A stretch of DNA of 64,000 bases from Pseudomonas lijiangensis (GTDB taxonomy: Bacteria; Pseudomonadota; Gammaproteobacteria; Pseudomonadales; Pseudomonadaceae): the NCBI RefSeq assembly GCF_018968705.1, contig NZ_CP076668.1, forward strand, positions 1,922,001-1,986,000, in the 5' to 3' direction. The position numbers were made by a program, and so were the translations under genes. The notes beneath the pieces were generated by a model. It was not told the DNA's origin. It worked only from the letters and a program-made list of their open reading frames with translations, and did no database searches. Of the stretch, positions 12,357 to 20,195 are shown piece by piece (within the stretch, counting starts at the first letter, position 1; every line of letters begins with the position of its first letter).

Positions 12357-13382
12357 ATGAGCAACGCAATTTTGCAGAACAAACCGGCCCTGGCGCCGAA
12401 CAAGAGCAAACGGCGGCTGCCTACCGAGCTGAGTATTTTTCTGGTGCTGATCGGTATCGGGCTGGTCTTCGAGTTGTTGGGCTGGATCGTGCGCGACCAG
12501 AGCTTCCTGCTCAACTCCCAGCGGCTGGTGTTGATGATCCTGCAAGTCTCGATCATCGGCCTGCTGGCTATCGGGGTTACTCAGGTCATCATTACCACCG
12601 GTATCGATCTGTCGTCGGGCTCGGTACTGGCCCTGTCGGCGATGATTGCCGCCAGTCTGGCGCAGACGTCGGACTTTTCCCGGGCGGTCTTTCCGTCGCT
12701 CACCGACTTGCCGGTGTGGATACCGGTCGTCGTGGGGCTGGGAGTCGGGCTGCTGGCCGGAGCAATCAACGGCAGTATCATCGCCATCACCGGGATTCCA
12801 CCTTTCATTGCGACGCTGGGCATGATGGTGTCTGCTCGCGGACTGGCGCGTTTCTATACCGAAGGCCAGCCGGTGAGCATGCTTTCCGACTCCTACACGG
12901 CCATTGGTCAGGGGGCGATGCCGGTCATCATCTTCCTGGTTGTCGCGGTGATCTTTCACATCGCCTTGCGTTACACCAAGTACGGCAAGTACACCTACGC
13001 GATTGGCGGCAACATGCAGGCGGCCCGCACTTCGGGTATCAACGTCAAACGTCATCTGGTCATCGTCTACAGCATCGCGGGGCTGCTGGCGGGGCTGGCC
13101 GGGGTCGTGGCTTCGGCGCGTGCGGCGACAGGGCAGGCGGGCATGGGCATGTCCTATGAACTGGATGCCATTGCCGCTGCGGTGATCGGCGGCACCAGCC
13201 TGGCCGGTGGCGTCGGGCGCATTACCGGCACCGTGATCGGCGCGCTGATCCTGGGCGTCATGGCCAGTGGTTTCACCTTTGTTGGCGTGGATGCTTATGT
13301 TCAGGACATCATCAAGGGCCTGATCATTGTGGTTGCGGTGGTAATCGATCAGTATCGCAACAAGCGCAAAGCCAAGCGTTGA
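12357..13382 (+). CDS. sugar/inositol ABC transporter permease
   Basis: A 341-residue RbsC-like (BPD_transp_2) inner-membrane permease with about ten predicted membrane segments. The cytoplasmic coupling region AIGGNMQAARTSGINVKR near residue 218 and the GGTSLAGGVGRITGT segment near 276 are family hallmarks. Two ATGs are available at 12351 and 12357; the second is seven bases from GAGGGA and is chosen. It completes the importer. A strong terminator follows 11 bp after the stop. Confidence 0.94.
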   Translation: MSNAILQNKPALAPNKSKRRLPTELSIFLVLIGIGLVFELLGWIVRDQSFLLNSQRLVLMILQVSIIGLLAIGVTQVIITTGIDLSSGSVLALSAMIAASLAQTSDFSRAVFPSLTDLPVWIPVVVGLGVGLLAGAINGSIIAITGIPPFIATLGMMVSARGLARFYTEGQPVSMLSDSYTAIGQGAMPVIIFLVVAVIFHIALRYTKYGKYTYAIGGNMQAARTSGINVKRHLVIVYSIAGLLAGLAGVVASARAATGQAGMGMSYELDAIAAAVIGGTSLAGGVGRITGTVIGALILGVMASGFTFVGVDAYVQDIIKGLIIVVAVVIDQYRNKRKAKR

Positions 13383-13392
13383 TAGCGGATTG

Positions 13393-13431
13393 AGCACAAA
13401 AGGGCCTTCAACAGGCCCTTTTGTGCTTTTT
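13393..13431 (+). terminator. rho-independent terminator of the transporter operon
   Basis: AGCACAAAAGGGCCT (13393-13407) pairs perfectly with AGGCCCTTTTGTGCT (13413-13427) around a five-base loop, followed by a run of T to 13431. Confidence 0.92.
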
Positions 13432-13543
13432 CCTTTACCGGAACTGATCTCTCGAAGCAGAGTCAGAGGCTCTTCACAGAGGTATCAAGGCCTGATTTTC
13501 AGGGGCGTCGATGCAGTCGGGGTACAAAATCCCTTCAATTGTA

Positions 13544-13572
13544 TTGCCGACGGGCCAAGCCGGCCTTAGACT
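13544..13572 (+). promoter_or_regulatory. candidate sigma-70 promoter for the DksA2-like gene
   Basis: TTGCCG at 13544-13549 and TAGACT at 13567-13572 are separated by 17 bp. It lies about 100 bp upstream of the DksA-like start. The rest of 13432-13675 shows no other gene. Confidence 0.35.
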
Positions 13573-13675
13573 GCCGCCCCTCGTAAATTGAGTGCCTGGT
13601 GGCGCTTGGAGATCATGGCGCTTTTACGGCAACGTTGAGCCGCTCCTCAATGCACGTTTTTTTATAGAGAAATCA

Positions 13676-14080
13676 ATGACAAAGGAAAAGTTGCTGGCCA
13701 TGCCGGCCGATGACTACATGAATGCTGAACAGCATGCTTTCTTCGTCGAGCTGTTGCAGGCCATGAAGGTTGAAATCCACGAGCGTATCGAGCAAAGCCG
13801 CATTGCTATCGAGAGCCTGGACACCCCGGCCGACCCTGCCGATGCTGCTTCGGTAGAAGAAGAGCGTCATTGGCTGGTGAATGTCATCGACCGCGATCAG
13901 CGCATGCTGCCACAGCTGGAAATGGCTCTGTCGCGTATTGCCGATGACACCTTTGGCTGGTGCGACGACAGCGGAGAGCCTATTGGCCTCAAGCGCCTGC
14001 TGATCAGCCCGACGACCAAATATTGCATCGAAGCGCAAGAGCGCCACGAGCAGATCGACAAGCACCAGCGCCAGGCCTGA
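13676..14080 (+). CDS. DksA/TraR-family protein, DksA2-like with a degenerate zinc finger
   Basis: A 134-residue homologue of the RNA-polymerase secondary-channel factor DksA. The coiled coil and its tip keep the acidic DPADAAS (compare DPVDRA in E. coli DksA), followed by VEEERHWL and DRDQRML. The C-terminal finger has only one cysteine per knuckle: WCDDS and YCIEA, where canonical DksA has C-x2-C twice. This matches the zinc-independent DksA2 pattern known in P. aeruginosa. It would modulate transcription with ppGpp, perhaps under zinc limitation. The frame extends upstream to 13592, but ATG 13676 gives the family length. A terminator follows. Confidence 0.85.
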   Translation: MTKEKLLAMPADDYMNAEQHAFFVELLQAMKVEIHERIEQSRIAIESLDTPADPADAASVEEERHWLVNVIDRDQRMLPQLEMALSRIADDTFGWCDDSGEPIGLKRLLISPTTKYCIEAQERHEQIDKHQRQA

Positions 14081-14108
14081 TCCACAGGCTGGAGTGAGGT
14101 GTCACCTG

Positions 14109-14139
14109 ACCGGGAGGCTATTTTAGCCTCCCGGTTTTG
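14109..14139 (+). terminator. rho-independent terminator after the DksA2-like gene
   Basis: ACCGGGAGGCTA (14109-14120) pairs with TAGCCTCCCGGT (14124-14135) around TTT, followed by TTTTG. Confidence 0.9.
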
Positions 14140-14408
14140 TTGTGCCTGGAGTTTGACAACCTCCCCCGAATATCTATTCAGGATATTGCAAAGGTCCTGT
14201 GAATTTTGTCGAATAACATTTTTCTAAACTATTGTGATATTTATTTATTGTTTAGTCTGAGTAATATTCTCTCGGTTTGTAGGACTGCTCTGTAAATCTC
14301 TCCGTTACTTGACTGTTGTCTATTGCTGGGCAAGCTGTTTAATCAATTGTATTGAATTGGTTAAAAGGCAGTCATGCGAAATGACTGTTTTCTACGGACG
14401 GACAGACA
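14140..14408 (+). other. AT-rich spacer with a small hairpin before the lipase gene
   Basis: This 269-bp stretch is visibly more AT-rich than its surroundings and holds no ORF of note. At 14369-14387 CAGTCAT and ATGACTG form a 7-bp stem around GCGAA, followed by TTTTC, ending 21 bp before the lipase ATG. This resembles a weak terminator or attenuator. The low GC suggests acquired DNA or an H-NS-type silenced promoter. Confidence 0.45.
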
Positions 14409-15890
14409 ATGAAATATACATGGAAAGTTAATCGGGAGGCTGCGGTATCGGATACCGCAATGCTTCGTGTTACGGTGCGTGCAGGCCTTTTCTTCGATGG
14501 GACGGGCAATAATCGCTCCAATAGCCAGATAGGCGCCGATTGTCGCGCCATGATGGAAGTCAACGACAGAAAACATATCGTCGAGTGTGCGGGGCGGCAT
14601 TCAGATCCCAATAGCAGTTACAGCAATGATCTGAGTAATATTGCCCGGCTGGTTGCACTTTATCGCCATCAATATGTAGCCAGGAACGATGGGGAGGGCT
14701 TGAAAGTTTATTGGCCTGTTTATATCAGTGGCGCCGGTACAACTTCCGGGGGCGGGGATTCCCTATGGCCAGGGCAGAGTTTTGGTCGCGGCACCACGGG
14801 CGTGGTGGCCAAGGCCGAGCATGCCATCAAGAAGCTCGGTTCTCGTCTCAAGGCGTTTGCCCTGGATAATCCCGGATGCGTCATCGAAGCCCTTGAGCTG
14901 GATGTTTTCGGTTTCAGCCGTGGGGCTGCCTCTGCCCGGCATTTCGTCAATGAAGTCCTCAAGCAGGCCCAAGGTGCGCTCGAACCTGCCCTGGCAAGCC
15001 GCAAGGTCCCGCTGGGTCCGGATTTCAGCTGGGGCAAGGGCAGTGTCAGGCTCAAGGTGATCGGGTTGTTCGATACGGTTGCTGCCATTGGCAGTTTCAA
15101 GGATCTCTACAATGTCCGCGATCCGGCCAACAACAGAGTCAATCTCTATCTGCCTCCCGGATGTGCCCAGCAGGTGTTGCATCTGGTGGCGCGGGATGAG
15201 TCGCGGCGCAACTTTGCGCTCAACAGTATTACCCCTGACTGGAGCCGGGAGATTGTGTTGCCCGGAGCCCATGCCGACATTGGCGGGGGTTACCATCCTC
15301 AGATGGAAGAAAAGCTGTTATTGACCCGGCCAAGGCTGAGCATGGCTTCCCGTGATACGGCCTGCGAGTCGAGTACAGCCTGGTTGCAGGCTCAGGAAGA
15401 CTTGCAGGCGCTGGATGCCGGGCAGTGGATTGATCCCCGGGATCGCGAGGCTTCGTTACGGGTGGAATGTTGCGAAGCCTTTGGCCGTACGCACGCTGCT
15501 GCCTTGGGGCTCAAGACGGTGATGGCGGCAGCCTGTCTGCGTCGTCAGGTGTTCGGTCATCTGTCGCGTGTCTATCTGCGGGTCATGCATGCACTGGCCT
15601 GTGATGAAGGCGTACCGTTCGAGCCGGTTCCCGACACTGCCGAGCTGCGGCTCGTTCCAGAGCTGGAAAGCATCAGCCGCAAGTTGATCAGCTATGCCCG
15701 CGGCGGTGCCTATACCCTGAGCGAGCAGGAAGAATGCCTGCTGCGCTGGCGTTATATTCATCACTCGGCGCACTGGAATGCGATCATCGGCCGGGTCGGC
15801 AGTTTCAGTGATGCGGTATTCGTGCATGCGCCGCAACCCGGGGGGCGGGTCCGCTATCCAAATGCAAGTCAGCCTGGATACCGGCATTGA
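14409..15890 (+). CDS. Tle1-type (DUF2235) alpha/beta-hydrolase, putative type VI lipase effector
   Basis: A 493-residue DUF2235 protein. The family's N-terminal FFDGTGNN is at 28-35. The nucleophile elbow is GFSRG at 168-172 with Ser170, LFDTVAAIG carries a likely Asp222, and GAHADIGGGY places a His at 288. These match the catalytic layout of Tle1 phospholipases, which degrade membranes of target cells after type VI secretion. No signal peptide, PAAR or Rhs part is present. No VgrG, chaperone or evident immunity gene is adjacent, so it is an orphan. The start is preceded by a weak GGACGG. It ends 10 bp from the convergent DUF2789 gene. Confidence 0.82.
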   Translation: MKYTWKVNREAAVSDTAMLRVTVRAGLFFDGTGNNRSNSQIGADCRAMMEVNDRKHIVECAGRHSDPNSSYSNDLSNIARLVALYRHQYVARNDGEGLKVYWPVYISGAGTTSGGGDSLWPGQSFGRGTTGVVAKAEHAIKKLGSRLKAFALDNPGCVIEALELDVFGFSRGAASARHFVNEVLKQAQGALEPALASRKVPLGPDFSWGKGSVRLKVIGLFDTVAAIGSFKDLYNVRDPANNRVNLYLPPGCAQQVLHLVARDESRRNFALNSITPDWSREIVLPGAHADIGGGYHPQMEEKLLLTRPRLSMASRDTACESSTAWLQAQEDLQALDAGQWIDPRDREASLRVECCEAFGRTHAAALGLKTVMAAACLRRQVFGHLSRVYLRVMHALACDEGVPFEPVPDTAELRLVPELESISRKLISYARGGAYTLSEQEECLLRWRYIHHSAHWNAIIGRVGSFSDAVFVHAPQPGGRVRYPNASQPGYRH

Positions 15891-15900
15891 GTTCCGTGCG

Positions 15901-16137
15901 CTATGGGCTCTTGTGCAGCAACACATTGAGTTCGTCGACCACAGGAGCCCAGTCGGCATCTTCGCGCAGTTCTTCCTTCAGGAAGCTAGCCTGTTGGGGT
16001 GTCCAGAACTCGGCGTCGATCAGTTTCACATCATCAGGCAGTGAATGGTTGGCAATGAAGTTCTGGATGCTATCCTCATCCGAGTCCAGGCCCAGTTGGG
16101 CGAACAGGTTGGGCAGAGAGTGGGTTGGCAGTTCCAT
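15901..16137 (-). CDS. DUF2789 family protein
   Basis: A 78-residue protein matching DUF2789 over its full length: MELPTHSLPNLFAQLGL at the start, LIDAEFWTPQQASFL in the middle and REDADWAPVVDELN at the end. No function is established for the family. The start at 16137 has a good GGAGAT site; the longer frame upstream is not coding in character. It is acidic, probably cytosolic. It is convergent with the lipase gene and divergent from the 16502 gene. Confidence 0.88.
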   Translation of the reverse strand: MELPTHSLPNLFAQLGLDSDEDSIQNFIANHSLPDDVKLIDAEFWTPQQASFLKEELREDADWAPVVDELNVLLHKSP

Positions 16138-16501
16138 GTCATCTCCTTGTCTACAGGGTTGGCCTTTGTCCTTTATGGGAGTGCTGGCCACGGACAAGAG
16201 TTCGACGAATCTTTTATTGATCCGGCGACAGGTGCTAATGTCTGTCTCGCGTGCCGAATCGTGCCGCTTTCCCTGTCTCTGATACCTCTCTGTACAAAAG
16301 GTATGTATGCCGCTGGCGTTGTCTGTCGGTAGAATCCGCCTCCAGCCTGCCCGGCAGGGTGGCGACCATGGAATCATCGCTCGCAGTTTCAGTGCGTGTC
16401 AGCAGGTATTTCAGCCGCTTCGGTGGCCTGTAAGGATGCTTATTTTTTGACTGTCCTGGCTTTGTCAGGCAGCTTTATTTTCATGTTCGAGGATTTGTAC
16501 A
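16138..16501. other. divergent intergenic region, no confident gene
   Basis: This 364-bp region lies between the divergent DUF2789 gene and the gene at 16502. It must hold both promoters. A short 21-codon frame (16369-16434, ending SRYFSRFGGL) is possible on the plus strand but has no convincing ribosome site. No RNA gene or repeat was recognised. Confidence 0.5.
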
Positions 16502-16969
16502 TTGGCTGTAAGTAACCTGGATACCCATTCTCTGTTTGTGCTCGGTGATCTACGTGCGCAGTTGGTCAAGCAGTTCCAGTCACGTTTTGTCTACGTCACC
16601 GAGCAATCGCCCGACGGCATCTACATGTCCGAAATCGACACCGAAACCGCACTGGTAGTCGATGACAAACCGCGCCTTGAACTCAAGGTAGGGGATCATT
16701 TTCGCGCTTCTGTCCTGCCCAGCCGTGAAGGCGGAAAGTTTGAATTGAAGTTCCGCGATATCAAGTTCACCGTCTACGGCCTGGGCGATTACGCCTATGT
16801 CGATATTCCTGAAGGCCACGGCATCGTTTTCAGGGAAGGTCACGGCGTGTTCATGGTCTTTGCGGCCAATGAGCAATTGCAGGGCGGCTTGAGCAAGCCT
16901 CTGAAAGCGGCCATCGGCAAGGCTGCCAAATGGCGCAAGGGTGAGCTGACCTTCAAGGCCAGCGAGTGA
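16502..16969 (+). CDS. hypothetical protein of 155 residues
   Basis: I do not recognise the family. The start appears to be TTG at 16502: GAGG at 16489-16492 lies nine bases upstream and no in-frame ATG gives a comparable protein. The sequence alternates hydrophobic and charged residues (FELKFRDIKFTVYGLGDYAYVDI), suggesting a compact beta-rich fold, and ends with a basic tail (KAAIGKAAKWRKGELTFKASE). There is no signal peptide or membrane segment. It stands alone between divergent DUF2789 and the convergent Mrp operon. A PilZ-like fold was considered, but its RxxxR and DxSxxG motifs are missing. Confidence 0.75.
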   Translation: MAVSNLDTHSLFVLGDLRAQLVKQFQSRFVYVTEQSPDGIYMSEIDTETALVVDDKPRLELKVGDHFRASVLPSREGGKFELKFRDIKFTVYGLGDYAYVDIPEGHGIVFREGHGVFMVFAANEQLQGGLSKPLKAAIGKAAKWRKGELTFKASE

Positions 16970-16988
16970 TTCAAGCCTGACTGCAAGT

Positions 16989-17014
16989 CTTCGCGAGCAG
17001 GGCCGCCCGCGAAG
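16989..17014. terminator. short hairpin between convergent genes
   Basis: CTTCGCG (16989-16995) pairs with CGCGAAG (17008-17014) between the 16502 gene and the end of the Mrp operon. There is no T-run; it is a weak bidirectional candidate. Confidence 0.35.
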
Positions 17015-17028
17015 TGATCAATGACGTT

Positions 17029-17409
17029 TCAGTTTTCCACTGAGTCTCGTGCGGGACGATCGCCACTGACTTCCGGCGGAACATCGTTATCCCCGGCCAT
17101 GCGCTTGCGGAACAGTCCGGTACGCGCCAGCAGCAGCGTGGTGACCGGCACGGTGATCGACAGCAGGACTGGAATCAGCCAGGCGTGAATCACCGGTCCT
17201 GATTTCAGTGCCGAGAAATAAATGATCGAAGCCAGTGCAACGAGCCAGGCTCCCAGTGTGGAGGCCAGGGCCGGTGGGTGCATGCGCTGAAAAAAGGTCT
17301 TCAGGCGCAACAGGCCCAAGGCGCCGGTCAAGACGAACACACTGCTGGTAACCAGCAACAACGAGGTAATGACCTGCACCCAGAAGGGAAGGGTCTGTAG
17401 CGAATTCAT
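17029..17409 (-). CDS. phaG: Mrp/Pha cation-proton antiporter subunit G
   Basis: A 126-residue MrpG/MnhG/PhaG protein with three membrane segments. LGLLRLKTFFQRMHPPALA near residue 31 is the family motif. It is the last gene of the Mrp operon and overlaps phaF by four bases (ATGA). The subunit is part of the hetero-oligomeric inner-membrane antiporter that exchanges Na+ or K+ for protons and supports alkaline and salt tolerance. Confidence 0.94.
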   Translation of the reverse strand: MNSLQTLPFWVQVITSLLLVTSSVFVLTGALGLLRLKTFFQRMHPPALASTLGAWLVALASIIYFSALKSGPVIHAWLIPVLLSITVPVTTLLLARTGLFRKRMAGDNDVPPEVSGDRPARDSVEN

Positions 17410-17684
17410 TCGATCACCTCTCCGCGCAGCAGGAATTTGGCCAGGGCAAAGGAGCCGACGAAACCGAACAGGGCGATCAGCAGGGCTGCCTCGAAATAGG
17501 TGTCGCTGGCATAGCGTATGCCCAGCACCAGCATCATCAGCATGGCAATGACGTACAGGTAATCCAGAGCCAGTACGCGATCCTGTGCCGACGGTCCCCT
17601 GAACAGACGAATCAGGGTAATCACCATCGCCAAGGCAAATATGAGCAGGCTGAGCAGAATGGCATTGTCGAGCAGTGCAGTCAT
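17406..17684 (-). CDS. phaF: Mrp/Pha antiporter subunit F
   Basis: A 92-residue MrpF/PhaF protein with three hydrophobic segments and the motif RLFRGPSAQDRVLALDYL. It overlaps phaE by four bases upstream and phaG by four downstream, so translation is coupled. It is a small membrane subunit of the antiporter complex. Confidence 0.94.
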   Translation of the reverse strand: MTALLDNAILLSLLIFALAMVITLIRLFRGPSAQDRVLALDYLYVIAMLMMLVLGIRYASDTYFEAALLIALFGFVGSFALAKFLLRGEVIE

Positions 17685-18172
17685 TCGAAAATCTCCATCA
17701 AGGGTCGCTCATAGGCTGTCTTGAAGTGCTCGATGAATTGCGCTTCATCTTCCAGATCGAACACATGCATCAGCAGAATGCTGCGGTCCAGCGCCAGTTC
17801 AGACCAGACGGTGCCGGGCACCACGGTCGTGACCATCGCCAGTGCGGCAAGGCCGCTGGGGTCGCGCAGGTCCAATGGCACCTTGACGAATGCCGAGCGT
17901 GGCGGACGACGTTTGAGGTTCCAGACCGACATGAATATCTGCAGGTTCGAGATCACGGTGTCGTAGCCCACCCGCAGGAAAAACTTCAGGATCGTGCCGG
18001 GTTTGCGAATGCGCACCGGGGTTGGTCGCAGGGGCGCCATGAGCAGTGGAGCCAGAAAACCGAATATCGCACCCAGCAACACGGTGCCGGGGCTGATGGA
18101 AAGGTTCAGCACCAGCCATAACACCCACAGCGCCAGTGAAAACCATGGGGCGGGGAAGAAAAATCTCATCAT
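17681..18172 (-). CDS. phaE: Mrp/Pha antiporter subunit E
   Basis: A 163-residue MrpE/PhaE protein: an N-terminal pair of membrane segments and a soluble C-terminal domain with VTTVVPGTVWSEL and LLMHVFDLEDE. The frame continues upstream to 18358 inside phaD, but the ATG at 18172 forms an ATGA overlap with the phaD stop and yields the family N-terminus FFFPAPWFSLALW. Confidence 0.93.
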   Translation of the reverse strand: MMRFFFPAPWFSLALWVLWLVLNLSISPGTVLLGAIFGFLAPLLMAPLRPTPVRIRKPGTILKFFLRVGYDTVISNLQIFMSVWNLKRRPPRSAFVKVPLDLRDPSGLAALAMVTTVVPGTVWSELALDRSILLMHVFDLEDEAQFIEHFKTAYERPLMEIFE

Positions 18173-19854
18173 GGCTGCACCTGCGAGACGTCTTTGGGGC
18201 TGGTCGGTCCTGGCACGGGGCGTGTGGCCATGACCGATTGCACGTACTGCGTGGGCGTATGCAAGGCGGCAGCGGTATCCTGTGTGTAGCGCAACAGCGG
18301 TTCTGCCTTGATCGTCAGGGCAATGCACAGACCCAGCAGAATAATGATGGGCAGGCACTCATTGCGGCGCAGCAGCGGTGAAGGGCTTTCCAGCGGCGTC
18401 CAGAAGCGCTGGATGCCGAGGCGGGAAAAGGCAATCAGCGAAGCCAGACCCGAGAAGATCAGCAGGCCGATCAACATCCAGCCTTGAGTGGAAATGGCTT
18501 TGTCCTTTGCCACGTCCAGCCCCAACGGGTTGAGCAGCGCGCTGAGCAGGGTCAGCTTGCCGATGAAGCCCGAGAGCGGCGGCATGCCGATGATCAGCAG
18601 GGCGCAGGCCACGAAGCTCAAGCCCAGAAAAGCCATGGTCATGGGAATGACCTGACCGACCACGGCTTTCTGCTCGTCGTCCAGGTTGGTGCCCGGTGGC
18701 GGATGCAGGGATTCCATATTACGCGGCAACTGGTCTGCATCCTCTTCCAGGGGAATCTCGTTGGAGGAGCGTGAGCGCTCGATCAGTTCACCCAGCAGGA
18801 ACATCGCACTCAGCGCCAGGGTCGAGCTGACCAGATAGAACAGCGCACCCGAAGTCAGGCTCGGCTGAGCGAAACCGATGGCCGCCAGCAGGATGCCCGC
18901 CGATACCAGAATGCTCAGGCTGGCCAGACGCTCCAGGCGCTGGGCGGCGATAATCGCGACGGCTGCGGTGACGATGGTTGCCATGCCACCATAGATCAGC
19001 CAGTCCCCGCCGAAGAAGGCCGAAGGCCCTGCCTGTTCGGAGAACAGCAGCGTCCACAGGCGCAGCAGGGTGTAGATGCCGACCTTGGTCATGATGGCGA
19101 ACATGGCCGCAACCGGCGCACTGGCTGCCGAGTAAGCGGGCACCAGCCAGAAGTTCAGCGGCCACATGCCGGCCTTGGCCAGAAATGCGGTAGCCAGAAT
19201 CGCTGCGCCCGCATGCAGCAGGCCGAGGTCGGATTCCGGAACCTGAGGAATCTTGATCGCCAGATCTGCCAGATTGAGGGTGCCCGTCACGCCGTAGATC
19301 AATGCGGCGCCAATCAGGAACAGCGACGAGGCCAGCAGGTTGATCGAGATGTAATGCAGGCCTGCCGACACCCGGGCACGCCCGGAGCCGTGCAGCATCA
19401 GGCCATAGGAAGCCGCCAGCAAGACCTCGAAGAACACGAACAGGTTGAACAGGTCGGCGGTCAGGAAGGCGCCATACAGGCCCATCAACTGAATCTGGAA
19501 CAAGGCATGGAAGCTGGCGCCTGCCCGGTCCCAGCGGGCCAGTGCGAACAGCAGCGCACACACGGCGATGATGCCGGTCAGTACCAGCATCAGGGCAGAC
19601 AGGTGATCCACCACCAGCACGATACCGAACGGCACTTCCCAGTTACCCGGCAGATACACACCGATGGTGCCCGTGGTGCCGCTCTTCTGGACCCACAACA
19701 GCAATGTGATGGAAATCGCCAGCCCGAGCATGCTCGACAGCAGGTTGATGCGGCCCTTGAGCGGCCTGTGTTTTTCACCCAGCCAGAGCATCAGCCCGGC
19801 GGTCACCAGCGGCAGCAGGATGGGAGCAACAATCAGTTGGTTCATCCCGCTCAT
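18169..19854 (-). CDS. phaD: Mrp/Pha antiporter subunit D (NuoN/ND2-like)
   Basis: A 561-residue member of the proton-translocating subunit family shared with complex I. About 14 membrane segments are predicted. The conserved lysine-bearing segments KAGMWPLNFWLVPAYSAASA and MTKVGIYTLLRL near the middle are visible. An insertion rich in charged residues (SRSSNEIPLEEDADQLPRN) lies near residue 360, a cytoplasmic loop seen in fused Pha-type proteins. It overlaps phaC and phaE by four bases each. Confidence 0.95.
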   Translation of the reverse strand: MSGMNQLIVAPILLPLVTAGLMLWLGEKHRPLKGRINLLSSMLGLAISITLLLWVQKSGTTGTIGVYLPGNWEVPFGIVLVVDHLSALMLVLTGIIAVCALLFALARWDRAGASFHALFQIQLMGLYGAFLTADLFNLFVFFEVLLAASYGLMLHGSGRARVSAGLHYISINLLASSLFLIGAALIYGVTGTLNLADLAIKIPQVPESDLGLLHAGAAILATAFLAKAGMWPLNFWLVPAYSAASAPVAAMFAIMTKVGIYTLLRLWTLLFSEQAGPSAFFGGDWLIYGGMATIVTAAVAIIAAQRLERLASLSILVSAGILLAAIGFAQPSLTSGALFYLVSSTLALSAMFLLGELIERSRSSNEIPLEEDADQLPRNMESLHPPPGTNLDDEQKAVVGQVIPMTMAFLGLSFVACALLIIGMPPLSGFIGKLTLLSALLNPLGLDVAKDKAISTQGWMLIGLLIFSGLASLIAFSRLGIQRFWTPLESPSPLLRRNECLPIIILLGLCIALTIKAEPLLRYTQDTAAALHTPTQYVQSVMATRPVPGPTSPKDVSQVQP

Positions 19855-20195
19855 GCCTTGGGCTCCCTGCCATCCACATGGTCAGTGCCGGTCAGGCCGC
19901 GGGACGCCAGCAGCACGACCAGGAACAGTGCGGTCATGGCGAAGCTGATGACGATTGCGGTCAGGACCAGCGCCTGGGGCAGGGGGTCGGTGTAATTGAG
20001 CAGGTCCTGAGGAATGCCGTCCTTGATGATGGGTTCCTTGCCGATGAACAGGCTGCCCATGCTGAAAATGAACAGGTTCACGCCATAGGACAGCAGACAC
20101 AGCCCCATCACTACCTGAAAGGTACGCGGGCGCAGTATCAGCCAGACACCGGATGCAGCGAGAACGCCAATGGCGACTGCGATGACTTCTTCCAT
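19851..20195 (-). CDS. phaC: Mrp/Pha antiporter subunit C (NuoK-like)
   Basis: A 114-residue MrpC protein with three membrane segments, homologous to NuoK. GLCLLSYGVNLFIFSMG and the DPLPQALVLTAIVISFAMTA motif are characteristic. Its start overlaps the phaAB stop by one base (TGATG) and its stop overlaps phaD. The symbol here means the antiporter subunit, not polyhydroxyalkanoate synthase. Confidence 0.95.
   Translation of the reverse strand: MEEVIAVAIGVLAASGVWLILRPRTFQVVMGLCLLSYGVNLFIFSMGSLFIGKEPIIKDGIPQDLLNYTDPLPQALVLTAIVISFAMTALFLVVLLASRGLTGTDHVDGREPKA

Noticed and set aside
16369..16434. 21-codon plus-strand peptide upstream of the 155-residue gene
   Set aside because: No convincing ribosome site and too short to judge; kept only as a remark.
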